A stretch of DNA of 41,364 bases, taken from Alphaproteobacteria bacterium (GTDB lineage Bacteria > Pseudomonadota > Alphaproteobacteria > RF32 > CAG-239). Below are positions 15,366 through 24,673 of the stretch, piece after piece (position 1 is the first letter of the stretch; each line of letters opens with the position of its first letter). Position numbers and translations under genes: made by a program. The notes beneath the pieces are model-generated. The model did no database searches. It had not been told where the DNA came from and saw only the letters and a list, made by a program, of their open reading frames with translations. The stretch covers positions 1 to 41,364 of the forward strand of contig JAFUSA010000022.1 in the NCBI GenBank assembly GCA_017480745.1, read 5' to 3'.

Positions 15366-16064
15366 TTAATTGAGCCAAGGTAAGCTGTTATAGTAAGTTG
15401 CATCAACATCAAAGAAAAAGTAGATAACAGGTTGTCCGGCTGCTCTTTGTTCCGGTGTGGCATCATTCTTGGCCTTGGCACAGTATGTAACAGCGGTATC
15501 AATACTAACTGGTAATTGGAAATAATACGGACTACTATGACTATACAAAACAATAAATCGGACGTTAGCATTAGTCCAATCATGAGTCATCAGCTCGATG
15601 CACACTTCTTCATTATCTCCTATACGATAAAATATATGGAAGCTATTAAAAGGATAATCTGATGATATACTTGTTGAATATCCAAAAGGATTAGTAATAC
15701 TCATAATTTTTCCATTTTCAACGGTAATCATTTCATCAGGTAATATTTTTGCTTTTTTAATTATAGGACAACCATTAGCTTTTGGGGTAAATGTATCGGC
15801 ATTAGTGCTTTCGACTCCATAACAACCAGTGGCTGTGCACCCGTTACCTTCACAAGGCACACCTATGTAATTTCCTTTAAAAAAAGTTCTTATATTACCG
15901 GCAATAAGAGTTATTTGCTCAATAGCCTTGTTAATTCTATATCTTTGCATCGCCTTACTGTATCCGGCGATACCACCTACCGATAGAACACCGATTATAG
16001 CCAGCACGCCCAACATTTCAATCATTGAACGCCCATTTTGATTTTTTATTTCAAAGTTTATCAT
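15366..16064 (-). CDS. type IV pilin-like protein B
   Basis: 232 residues. It has a short 11-residue prepilin leader ending NQNG, then RSMIEMLGVLAIIG with Glu at mature position 5 and the hydrophobic helix. The family block MQRYRINKAIEQIT follows. The middle has a cysteine-rich insert (PCEGNGCTATGCYG, then NGCPIIKKAK) shared with pilin C and absent from A and D. CIELMTHDW and SIDTAVTYC close the family pattern. AGGAGA precedes the ATG. It lacks the 45-47 codon insertion of A and C and so shows the ancestral-looking N terminus. It has its own promoter and leader. Confidence 0.87.
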   Translation of the reverse strand: MINFEIKNQNGRSMIEMLGVLAIIGVLSVGGIAGYSKAMQRYRINKAIEQITLIAGNIRTFFKGNYIGVPCEGNGCTATGCYGVESTNADTFTPKANGCPIIKKAKILPDEMITVENGKIMSITNPFGYSTSISSDYPFNSFHIFYRIGDNEEVCIELMTHDWTNANVRFIVLYSHSSPYYFQLPVSIDTAVTYCAKAKNDATPEQRAAGQPVIYFFFDVDATYYNSLPWLN

Positions 16065-16079
16065 AATTTTATCTCCTAA

Positions 16080-16295
16080 ATCATAGAGTTAATACGTTAA
16101 AAAATTTGACCGCTAAACAGCGGTCGGGAGAGTTAGAAAATCATGTATAAGCAAACGATCACCACAATCTTTAAGCAAAAGCTTTGAACATCCATTGTGG
16201 TCTCCCCAACCATGTCGGAGATATTCTTACATTATAACGATGCTTTAAGCACCGACTTATACAAGAGCTTTCTAAGGCTCCGAACCGAAGTTCTG
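16080..16295 (-). ncRNA. structured pilin leader RNA, copy B
   Basis: The most diverged copy, but with the same layout. P1 is GAAC/GTTC closed by a TTCG tetraloop (16282-16293). P2 is GAGC/GCTC (16265-16280). Long-range P3 is TGTATAAG/CTTATACA (16256-16263 with 16144-16151). P6 is an 8-bp ACCACAAT/ATTGTGGT. The terminal hairpin is GACCGCT/AGCGGTC (16108-16125) followed by AAATTTTTT. The alternative pairing is kept between the GGTTGGGGAGA segment and TCTCCCGACC, with one bulged G. Because nearly every paired position differs from copies A, C and D, it is the best evidence for conserved structure. Confidence 0.7.
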
Positions 16296-16300
16296 TATTC

Positions 16301-16328
16301 ACTATATCATAAAAAATATAAAAGTCAA
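16301..16328 (-). promoter_or_regulatory. promoter of pilin B leader
   Basis: Minus strand TTGACT (16323-16328), 16-bp spacer and TATAGT (16301-16306), identical in boxes and spacing to copies A and C. Confidence 0.75.
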
Positions 16329-16363
16329 ATTATTTTTACTAAAAATTGTAAATTTTGCCCAAA

Positions 16364-16834
16364 TCAATCTTTGTTGCAATATTCTATAAGACGTAACAAT
16401 ACATTTTGCGGATCACCGGAAAAAAGCACTTTATTACCACCTATGCAACACAAATGTTCTTTTGCATTATAGCGGCAATACGGTGTGGAGAAACTCCTTT
16501 CATAAATTGAACTATCGTCAATATGCAAATCTATTTCTTCTCGGCGACAATATTCTGCTTTTGCCGTGTTCCACAACTCATCGTCCACAAAAAAAGTGCC
16601 GTCTTCATTAAAAGTAACTTTATCTTTTGCTTCATAAAAATCAAATATGCACCACAAATGCGTATAAGGTATATGCTTCTGTTCTAAATATTTTTGCAAA
16701 AACTCCCTCGGTCCGCCACTTATAATATGAACTTCTATATTTTGTTCAATCATAGCTGTCAGTAATTTTCCGAAAAAAAACGGATCGGTATTGATAACAC
16801 CGTGAAAATCTATTCCGATTTTTTTACAAACCAT
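16364..16834 (-). CDS. HAD-like hydrolase
   Basis: 156 residues from the ATG at 16834, chosen because GGAG lies 6 nt upstream; an in-frame TTG at 16846 would add four residues. The N-terminal KIGIDFHGVIN is a HAD motif I in which the second, acid-base Asp is His11. IISGGPREFL is motif II-like. VDDELWNT and HIDDSSIYE give the late acidic residues. Length and motifs resemble small 5'-nucleotidase-like HAD proteins, but the substrate is unknown. It overlaps the end of the AsmA-like gene by 11 bp and is the last gene of the mrcA-prfB-asmA run before the pilin B promoter. Confidence 0.7.
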   Translation of the reverse strand: MVCKKIGIDFHGVINTDPFFFGKLLTAMIEQNIEVHIISGGPREFLQKYLEQKHIPYTHLWCIFDFYEAKDKVTFNEDGTFFVDDELWNTAKAEYCRREEIDLHIDDSSIYERSFSTPYCRYNAKEHLCCIGGNKVLFSGDPQNVLLRLIEYCNKD

Positions 16835-19800
16835 TACCATCTCCAAAATTGGAGTTATACCACTCTTTCATAGAATTAGGGCTCAAAATTGAGAGAGAGT
16901 TTATATCTACCTCCGCATCATCGCTGGAACCGTTTATTTTATAGTCAGCCGCAAAAATTGTGCCGTCTTTGCTGGCAAGCAAATCTCCTACCAATGGGAT
17001 TTTTCCCAAAAACCGATTCAAACTATAAGCAGGTGCAATAACTCCATGCAAATCAATCTCATCTTTGGCGCGATTATATGTGCCGATGGAGGTTATGCCA
17101 ACCACATTACCCTCTGCCTTAGCGTGATTGAGTTTTAAGGTTTTATAATGGTATTCAAACGGTGCATTGAAGTGTGTAAATGTTAATCCATCTCCCTTTA
17201 ACAAATCAAGCATACCTGTAAACGAGGCTACCGATAATAATTTTGCCATAATAGGCGCATTTTGAATACTGAAATTATGAACACCGGCATGTCCGATAAA
17301 CTTTTTATTTGCATCTCGTCGCGCTTCTATCTTCAATGTTCCACCCACCATATTGTCATACAAACGCAAAACTTTCAAAGTGCTACCGGCATTATTGCTA
17401 TCTATTGATAAATAATGTTCATTTTTGCCACGCGGAACATAATCTAAATTAACTTTAATGGATTTATCAATCCCATAGTTACCGATAAGATGCACTTCAT
17501 CAATACCTATACCGGTGCGCAACTTGGCACTGCCGGCAAAATTTTTAATCGGGGTAGTTTTATTGGTCCACAAACTGTTCACTGTTATAAAGGCGTCTAT
17601 ATCATTAACCGTTTCCAAACCGTCATCTTCATTTCCCACACTAACTGTTTCGGATTTATCTTTCAATGTTTTGCTATCGGTTTTATCAAATAAAGCCGTC
17701 AAATCATAACTACTGCCGGAAATATCTATTTTTATTTTCGGCTTATCGCTATCGGTTAAACTGATTTTTGCGCGTGCAGATGTTTTCGGCCCGCTGATTT
17801 TATGGATATTAACAAGATTTACCCGACCGCTATAATACATTTTTATATCACCGTCTATGGTAAAATCAGGCTTGTTTAAACTCAATTTGTTGATTTCTTT
17901 TATTTTATCCTTTTTCATAATCACATGTGCCGTGGCTTGGGCTTTTTCGCCATTTTGTTTCACAAAACCCAAATACGAATAGTCTATTTTAGCATTTTGC
18001 AAATCAGCGTTCATATCTATTTCTATTAGATCATTTTCTTTAACCGTAACATCGGCATTGACCAAAGCAAATCCCTCTATATTAGGTGCGCTTATAATAT
18101 TCCAATCTAATCCGAGGGCTTTTTGAGCGGCTTTATCAAGCTTAAACTCAACATGGCTTCTACTTTTATATTTTTTACCGGCAAATGATTCTTTCATGGT
18201 CAATTTGAGCGGAACCGTATCATATTTACCATCTCCGCTTAATTGCCAACCATTACCGTCTACATGCAGTTTCATCTCATCAGCCGATATAATATGATTT
18301 GGCAACAAGTCGCTAATATCAACCTTATGTAAATCAGCTGATACATCAACTTTTATATCTTTGGCGTCCAAATCCTGCCTTAACTCAAAATCCAAATCCA
18401 ATTTAACATCAATATTACCTTTAACCGTATCAGGGCTTATCCCCATATCACGCGTAAATTCCAACGGCGGATTATCTATAAGTTTCAGTGCATCGCTAAC
18501 AGAGGAATTACCAATCAGCTTTATTGATATAAAGTTATCTTCCTTATCTAAATCATAAATATTAACGTTACCACCCGTAATGATTACGCCATCGCTGATA
18601 CCTTTATCTATATCAATAAAGATATTATGATCACTGAATTTAGCTGTGCCATAAATATTATGAACCGGAGGCATTCCTTCCAAATAATATAAATCACCGT
18701 CTTGTAGTTGCAGTTTTCCGTCCAAATTAAGCAGTCCCCAGCTCTCATTCTCTCTATTGTATCCAAAATCAAATGTAAAATTTGCATTTTTTGCCATCCC
18801 GCCGGTCAAACCATCCTTACACCATTCCCAAGCTGGTTCCGCTACGTAACGCGGCCAAAACTCTGATAGCTTTTCAAACGGAAACTCATCAACTTTGACC
18901 TTAAAGCGAACAGCTAAATCTTGCCATGACTGTTCCATCAAATATGCCTCCAAACCGTTGGCATACACTTCTAATTGTGCTTTTTGCCCGCCCATTTTAA
19001 GTTCGGCATTATCAATTTTTATTTCATCAATACCTCCGGTAACTACGCCGGAAATTTGTAATCCGTCTATGTCATAATTATATTTTTCATTACCGTCAAA
19101 GGCTATATATCCATGGTCGCCATCCAATTCAAATTCTATCTTTTCCACAGAATCACCAATATAGTCTTCCGCTTCATCCGGATGAAGCAATATATCGGCC
19201 ATTTTGACAACCGTATTGATTTTTCCGTTAACAGGTATTTCAATTTCCATAACCGAAAGCAGGTTATCTTCGGTGGTTTCATTATATGTGCTCATTAAAT
19301 CCGACAGCACCAAATCCGAAAAATAAAACTCTAAATCTAATTTATCATCAGCGGCATGATACTCACTTTCAAACCCCGCCGAAGCTATTTTATCGTTAAT
19401 ATTAACCAGCGCATTGGCGTTTACTTCCAAATTAATTAAATTGCGACTAAATTCAAAATTAACATCTGATAAAATCCATTTGCGACCAAAGTCCACTTCA
19501 TGAAATTCAACTTCCGCACCCTTAACAGATATATTATTAACATAACTTTCCGGATATATTTTGTCTTCGGAATTATAATTTGCCAAAAACTCCTTTATTT
19601 TTTCAACATAAAATTGCAACTTTTTTTTGCCAATGTCATCTTGATTTTCTTCCTGAACGCCATAAGTCGTATAAATATATGCAGTAGGATTAGACAGGCT
19701 TATATCACTTGGAGCAATAATACCTTTAAGCAAAGCACGCAAACTAAACGACAAATAAAGCTTTGGAGCGTTAATATCGACAGTGCCATCTTTTTTTTGT

Positions 19801-20054
19801 AACCTGATTTTATCTGCTGTAACCCGCAAAGGTTGAACAGAACGAATAAGCTCAATATTTACTTCGCCAATATCTATTTTATAATCATTTTCATCATAGT
19901 TAAGTGCCTGCACAATATACGGCTTTAAATACGGAACAGAAATCGGACCTTTATAGAGCATCCACATAAAAATAAGCAAAATTAACAGCATGCCGACCAT
20001 AAAACAGTCAAACATTTTTTTGAAAAAATATGCTCTTGCCGAAAGTTTTTTCAT
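16824..20054 (-). CDS. AsmA-like/DUF3971-type envelope protein
   Basis: 1076 residues. One N-terminal membrane helix (about 15-34) is followed by a very long beta-rich periplasmic region. The C-terminal end (FLGKIPLVGDLLASKDGTIF, then adyKINGSSDDAEVDIN and LSILSPN) is the typical close of AsmA-like proteins of the YhdP/TamB/AsmA superfamily. These span the periplasm and are implicated in phospholipid transport to the outer membrane. The gene lies 12 bp downstream of prfB and upstream of a HAD gene in one minus-strand operon. Assignment to a specific subfamily is inference. Confidence 0.8.
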   Translation of the reverse strand: MKKLSARAYFFKKMFDCFMVGMLLILLIFMWMLYKGPISVPYLKPYIVQALNYDENDYKIDIGEVNIELIRSVQPLRVTADKIRLQKKDGTVDINAPKLYLSFSLRALLKGIIAPSDISLSNPTAYIYTTYGVQEENQDDIGKKKLQFYVEKIKEFLANYNSEDKIYPESYVNNISVKGAEVEFHEVDFGRKWILSDVNFEFSRNLINLEVNANALVNINDKIASAGFESEYHAADDKLDLEFYFSDLVLSDLMSTYNETTEDNLLSVMEIEIPVNGKINTVVKMADILLHPDEAEDYIGDSVEKIEFELDGDHGYIAFDGNEKYNYDIDGLQISGVVTGGIDEIKIDNAELKMGGQKAQLEVYANGLEAYLMEQSWQDLAVRFKVKVDEFPFEKLSEFWPRYVAEPAWEWCKDGLTGGMAKNANFTFDFGYNRENESWGLLNLDGKLQLQDGDLYYLEGMPPVHNIYGTAKFSDHNIFIDIDKGISDGVIITGGNVNIYDLDKEDNFISIKLIGNSSVSDALKLIDNPPLEFTRDMGISPDTVKGNIDVKLDLDFELRQDLDAKDIKVDVSADLHKVDISDLLPNHIISADEMKLHVDGNGWQLSGDGKYDTVPLKLTMKESFAGKKYKSRSHVEFKLDKAAQKALGLDWNIISAPNIEGFALVNADVTVKENDLIEIDMNADLQNAKIDYSYLGFVKQNGEKAQATAHVIMKKDKIKEINKLSLNKPDFTIDGDIKMYYSGRVNLVNIHKISGPKTSARAKISLTDSDKPKIKIDISGSSYDLTALFDKTDSKTLKDKSETVSVGNEDDGLETVNDIDAFITVNSLWTNKTTPIKNFAGSAKLRTGIGIDEVHLIGNYGIDKSIKVNLDYVPRGKNEHYLSIDSNNAGSTLKVLRLYDNMVGGTLKIEARRDANKKFIGHAGVHNFSIQNAPIMAKLLSVASFTGMLDLLKGDGLTFTHFNAPFEYHYKTLKLNHAKAEGNVVGITSIGTYNRAKDEIDLHGVIAPAYSLNRFLGKIPLVGDLLASKDGTIFAADYKINGSSDDAEVDINSLSILSPNSMKEWYNSNFGDGNGL

Positions 20055-20066
20055 ACTCTGCTTCTC

Positions 20067-21180
20067 TTATATTACTTCATCGCTTTTGACTTTTTGCGCC
20101 AAAGCTGCCGACAAAAACAAATCAATATCACCATCCAACACAGCTTTACAATCGGCGGTTTCCGCTTCTGTTCGCAAATCCTTAATCAAACGATACGGTT
20201 GCAAAACATACGATCGTATTTGATATCCCCAGCCGTTATCACCCTGATTGTCCCGTGCCGCCTGAGCAGCTTCATTTTTCTTTTGCATTTCTCTTTCATA
20301 TAACCGAGCTTTAAGCATATTCCAGCAATTATCTCTGTTTTGAAATTGTGATCGCTGAGTTTGGCTTGAAACAACAATACCTGTTGGAATGTGTGTAATA
20401 CGTACTGCGGAATCCGTTTTATTAATATGTTGACCACCGGCTCCCGAAGCGCGATATGTATCTATTCGGCAGTCTGCCGGATTTATTTCTATATGAATAT
20501 TGTCATCAACAACCGGATATATTCCGATGGAAGCAAAACTGGTATGTCGGCGAGCCGCACTGTCAAATGGAGAAATTCGCACCAAACGATGCACTCCGCT
20601 CTCTGTTTTGAGCCAACCGTAGGCATTATGTCCGTTTATCCTGATAGTAGCCGATTTAAGCCCTGCAACATCTCCTTCGGTTTCTTCAATATATTCAACT
20701 TTATAATTGTGTCTTTCTGCCCAGCGAACATACATTCTGAGCAGCATCTGCGCCCAATCCATGGCTTCGGTTCCACCACTACCGGCGTGAACTTCCAAAT
20801 AAGTGTCATTACCATCGGCTTCTCCGGAAAGTAACGATTCCAATTCGGCGTATTTTGTTTCTTGTTGCAAGGTGCTCAGATTTTGCAATAACTCTTCGGC
20901 CATGGCTTCGTCATTTTCATTTTCGGCAAAATCTATCATTTCCTTGTAATCAGCAAGATTTTGCACAAATTTTTCGTATTGATCCAACTTTGCTTCTAAA
21001 ATATTTTTCTCACTCATTAACTTTTGTGCCTTATCCGGATTATTCCACAAATCGGCATCAGCAGTTAAAGTTTGCAATTCTTCGCGGCGCATAACGGCGT
21101 TATCATAGTCAAAGATACCTCCTCAGCAACTGCAATGATTGCTCTATTTCGCTGACTAAATTATAAAAATCTGCTCGCAT
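20067..21180 (-). CDS. prfB: peptide chain release factor 2 (programmed +1 frameshift)
   Basis: RF2 recognises UAA and UGA and releases the nascent chain. Its SPF recognition motif is in RISPFDSAARR and the catalytic GGQ is in SGAGGQHINK. The gene is in two frames. A first frame of 23 codons from the ATG at 21180 ends at an in-frame TGA (21109-21111). The second frame continues from GAC (21108-21110) for 347 codons, giving about 370 residues, normal for RF2. This is the classical autoregulatory frameshift, so it is an intact gene. The start codon overlaps the mrcA stop (TAATG), suggesting translational coupling. Confidence 0.97.
21107..21123 (-). promoter_or_regulatory. prfB programmed frameshift site
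   Basis: An internal Shine-Dalgarno-like AGGAGG (21118-21123) is followed by TAT, the slippery CTT (21112-21114) and TGA C. The arrangement matches the well-known bacterial RF2 site (AGGGGG TAT CTT TGA C in E. coli). Low RF2 lets the ribosome shift +1 and complete RF2. Confidence 0.95.
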
Positions 21181-23615
21181 TAATATTCTCCTCCAATTTG
21201 AATATCGCTGTCTTCTTGTTCCGGAGCTGCCACAAGTGAATCGCTATCGCCGATTACCCGTTGGCGATTACTAAAATCAAAATCAGGCTTTAAGGCTTCA
21301 ATAATAACCGTAGTATCTCCCGGTGCCGAAGGCTTGCCTGTCATAGGATTAACCCTGACTAATTTTATTCCTTCCGGAATACGGAAACTGGTATCGGGAA
21401 CATCTTTTAAAGCTTCGGCCATAAAATCATAAAAAATCGGTAAAGCAGCTTGTGCGCCGGTTTCATAGCGTCCCAAACTTTCCGGCTCGTCATAACCGAT
21501 ATAAACTCCGGCCACCAAATCCGGAGAAAATCCGACAAACCATGCGTCCTTTGTTTCATTTGTTGTTCCTGTTTTACCTGCTAAATGGCGGTGCAATCCG
21601 TTTAATTTAGCACCGGTTCCCCGCACGGCAACTCCCTCTAATATGGAAGTCATTTGATATGCCGACAACGGATCAACAACTTGTTCTCGCATAACCGTAA
21701 AATCAGGCGCTGGCTGATTATTCCATCTATCAGCCATACAATCTGAGCATGGTGTTTGTTCGTGCTTATAAATTGTTTTGCCTTTACGGTCTTGAATACG
21801 TTCAATCATATAAGGCGGAACTTTTTTACCCCCGTTAACAATAACGCAATAAGCACTTACCATATCTATTACCCGGGTATCAGCCGCACCAAGAGAAGCG
21901 GATAAATAAGGCGGAAGATTTTTGTTAACCCCAACACGTCGCGACATTTCAACAATTTTATCCATACCTATATCTTGTGCCAAACGCACAGTCATTAGGT
22001 TTTTAGAAAGTTCAACTCCGCGACGCAAAGTCATCAGACCATAAAACTTTTTGGAATAATTGACCGGCTTCCATTTCGGCATACCTTCTCCCTGATCTAA
22101 AACAAAAGGAGCATCTAAAATTAAATCGGTTGGAGAATAACCTAATTCAAGAGCCGTCAAATAAACAAACGGTTTAAATGTGGAACCGGTTTGACGATAA
22201 GCTTGTGTTGCGCGATTAAATTGTGATTTGGCAAATGAAAAACCGCCAACCAAAGCTAAAACCTTACCTGTATGCGGATCCATAACCGCCATACCACCCT
22301 CAACTTCCGGAATTTGTCGCAAATCAAATATTTTGGCAGAATTATTGCCGTTTGCCTTATTTTCCGTTTTGCGCTCCTCAACATATATAACATCGCCTTT
22401 TTTCAGGACTTGTTTCATATCCTTTGGTTCAGGTCCCATATTTTTACCTTTTTCTTTCCATCTTGCCCATTTCAAAGATGAAAGTAAAATATCCCCCGTA
22501 TTACCGGACACGGTTTCCACCATAGCTTTATCGGTTGAGGTTTTAATAACAACCGCTTTTTCCCAAGAATCCTCAGCTCCGGCAGATAAAACCGTATTTT
22601 TAAGATTCTGCTTGTAATTTTCATCAATATTAATATTTGCAGTGGCTCCGCGCCAACCGTGGCGGCGATCATATTCAATCAATCCTTTACGCAAGGCTTT
22701 TGTGGCGATACTCTGTAACTTAGGGTCAATAGTTGTGCGCACAATTAAACCACCCTGATACAGTGCATCATCACCGAAATTATTGCTAATAGAACGCCGA
22801 ACTTCTTCACTGTAATATTCCGTATCTTTCAAAAAACCGCTCTTACGTTCAACCACTTTAAGCGGCTTTTGCTTGGCTATGTTGGCCTCTTCCTCCGAAA
22901 CATAACCATCAATAACCATACGGTCAATAACCCAGTTACGACGCGCAACTGCGGCGTCATAACGTGTTTGCGGATTATAATTGTTCGGTCCTTTCGGCAA
23001 AGCAGCTAAATAAGCTATTTCTTCCAAAGAGAGTTCGTTAAGTGATTTTCCGAAATAATTAATAGCAGCAGCAGCAACTCCGTAAGCGCGGTTGCCTAAA
23101 TATATTTCATTTAAATATAACTCTAAAATATGTTCTTTACTGAACGTTTTATTCATTCGGCGTGCTAAAATAGCCTCTTTTATTTTGCGGGTATAAGACA
23201 GTTCTGAACTGAGCAAGAAGTTTTTTGCCACTTGTTGTGTAATGGTAGAAGCTCCTGCCGGTCGCTTGCCGGTTCCCATATTGCGCAAATTACCTAGCAC
23301 CGCGCGAATAATGCCTAAATAATCAATGCCGGAATGTTGATAAAAATGCTTATCCTCAGCAGATATAAAAGCTTTTTTGACTAAGTCGGGAATTTTTTCC
23401 ACTGGTACAAACAAGCGCTTTTCGGCCGCATATTCCATCATAACTTGTCCATCGCCGGCAAATAAACGAGTTGTAACCGGAGGTTCATAATTTGCTAACT
23501 GATGATAGTCGGGAATAGAGATATTGATTTTAGTAAATCCATAAGTCAAACCGACAATGGCAATAATAAGGATAAACAATCCCAAACTCAGCATATAAGA
23601 CAAAAATCTAAGCAT
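21180..23615 (-). CDS. mrcA: penicillin-binding protein 1A, bifunctional
   Basis: 811 residues. An N-terminal membrane helix (about 5-27) is followed by the GT51 glycosyltransferase domain with Glu87 in SAEDKHFYQH, the GASTITQQVAKN block at 121-132 and LYLNEIYLG at 166-174. The transpeptidase domain has STFK at 478-481, SKN at 537-539 and KTGTT at 681-685, all intact. It polymerises and crosslinks peptidoglycan at the inner membrane. In Alphaproteobacteria mrcA commonly precedes prfB, as here, and the two share a TAATG junction. Confidence 0.96.
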   Translation of the reverse strand: MLRFLSYMLSLGLFILIIAIVGLTYGFTKINISIPDYHQLANYEPPVTTRLFAGDGQVMMEYAAEKRLFVPVEKIPDLVKKAFISAEDKHFYQHSGIDYLGIIRAVLGNLRNMGTGKRPAGASTITQQVAKNFLLSSELSYTRKIKEAILARRMNKTFSKEHILELYLNEIYLGNRAYGVAAAAINYFGKSLNELSLEEIAYLAALPKGPNNYNPQTRYDAAVARRNWVIDRMVIDGYVSEEEANIAKQKPLKVVERKSGFLKDTEYYSEEVRRSISNNFGDDALYQGGLIVRTTIDPKLQSIATKALRKGLIEYDRRHGWRGATANINIDENYKQNLKNTVLSAGAEDSWEKAVVIKTSTDKAMVETVSGNTGDILLSSLKWARWKEKGKNMGPEPKDMKQVLKKGDVIYVEERKTENKANGNNSAKIFDLRQIPEVEGGMAVMDPHTGKVLALVGGFSFAKSQFNRATQAYRQTGSTFKPFVYLTALELGYSPTDLILDAPFVLDQGEGMPKWKPVNYSKKFYGLMTLRRGVELSKNLMTVRLAQDIGMDKIVEMSRRVGVNKNLPPYLSASLGAADTRVIDMVSAYCVIVNGGKKVPPYMIERIQDRKGKTIYKHEQTPCSDCMADRWNNQPAPDFTVMREQVVDPLSAYQMTSILEGVAVRGTGAKLNGLHRHLAGKTGTTNETKDAWFVGFSPDLVAGVYIGYDEPESLGRYETGAQAALPIFYDFMAEALKDVPDTSFRIPEGIKLVRVNPMTGKPSAPGDTTVIIEALKPDFDFSNRQRVIGDSDSLVAAPEQEDSDIQIGGEY

Positions 23616-23783
23616 TTACTTCTCGGTTAATCGTTAATATCGTTAATTATGTTTGCAATTTATTACATTTTGGCAGAAAAGCAACAAAAAATATTGATTT
23701 ATGGATAATTTTTATTTCCATTACCAAATATCGACAACCATAGAGCATAAATTTGCCCTTTTACCGAGTTTGTTATCATTGCA

Positions 23784-24557
23784 TTACATAACTAAGTTAT
23801 ATTTAAGATTATGAGAAACCTCATTTTTGCCACGGTGGGCATCTCCCAAATAAGACAAAGTATAACTGAACACCAAAAATCCGTAAGGATTCATAATCCT
23901 GTCTTCCGGCTTTTTGAACGGTAAATTTCGAGAATAACCTATACGCATGGTCGCACGCCACAAATCAACTTTCGGACGTTGATTATCCCGCGTTATATCA
24001 TATGTTTTAAACTCCACTATCCACATAGAACGCGACATGTGCTTGGTCCACAAAATCTCAGTATAACGCTGTAAACCAAGCGACTTAAATTGTTCGGTAA
24101 CTGTTGCCACATCATTTTTTACAAAATCAGAAAAAACTTCATCGGTTGAATACCAATATAAAATGGAATTTGTCCGCCAACGATCTTGCAATTCGGCATA
24201 ATCATCCGTAACCGTATAGCGCAAAGTTATATAATCGCGGATATATTGTTCGGCAATTAGATCACTGGCATAATAATTTATTTCGTCTTTTTCCATAACT
24301 TCCATCATATTGGTATTGTTATTTATGCGAAACAAACGCGGTTCAACATGAAAACACGGTAACATTAAATATATTATGCTGGAAATAAGCATATTAAAGC
24401 AAATACTTAGACAAGTTACAATAACCAAAAAACGCGAAGTCCACAAATAACGGCGCTCCGGAAAAGCGTCCACGTGAACACGCTCCGGAAAATACCCCAA
24501 CACGTCTGGTGATTCTTTTTCTTTATACTTAAATAATGTGCCTACTATTGAAACCAT
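23784..24557 (-). CDS. VirB8-like type IV secretion protein
   Basis: 257 residues: a cytoplasmic tail, one membrane helix (about 42-66) and a periplasmic domain. The periplasmic domain starts with AEQYIRDYITLRYTV, like the YVxxRExY region of VirB8, and near the end has NPYGFLVFSYTLSY, matching the NPxGFxVxxY motif of VirB8. VirB8 is a nucleation factor of the inner-membrane T4SS complex. The basic, tyrosine-rich C-terminal tail is longer than usual. It is a single gene between mrcA and a divergently transcribed TolC-like gene. Scattering of vir genes is known in Rickettsiales. DotI/IcmL-type proteins are an alternative in the same fold. Confidence 0.75.
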   Translation of the reverse strand: MVSIVGTLFKYKEKESPDVLGYFPERVHVDAFPERRYLWTSRFLVIVTCLSICFNMLISSIIYLMLPCFHVEPRLFRINNNTNMMEVMEKDEINYYASDLIAEQYIRDYITLRYTVTDDYAELQDRWRTNSILYWYSTDEVFSDFVKNDVATVTEQFKSLGLQRYTEILWTKHMSRSMWIVEFKTYDITRDNQRPKVDLWRATMRIGYSRNLPFKKPEDRIMNPYGFLVFSYTLSYLGDAHRGKNEVSHNLKYNLVM

Positions 24558-24673
24558 TTTAAAATTGCCTCATTTTCTTGCTACTTTTTCATAATAAAGC
24601 AAAAAGTGTAATAAAATGTTAATTTTTAGTGGTTATTATGACTTAAAATTTATACAGGTAAAAGGACACAAAC

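Noticed and set aside
18361-20303. Several plus-strand ORFs of 60-150 codons within 16.8-21 kb and elsewhere
   Set aside because: They lie antisense within the long, well-supported AsmA-like, prfB and mrcA genes, have no ribosome binding sites and no family features.
21090-21180. An apparent frameshift or pseudogene at the start of prfB
   Set aside because: The AGGAGG-TAT-CTT-TGA-C arrangement is the classical programmed frameshift site of RF2, so the gene is intact.
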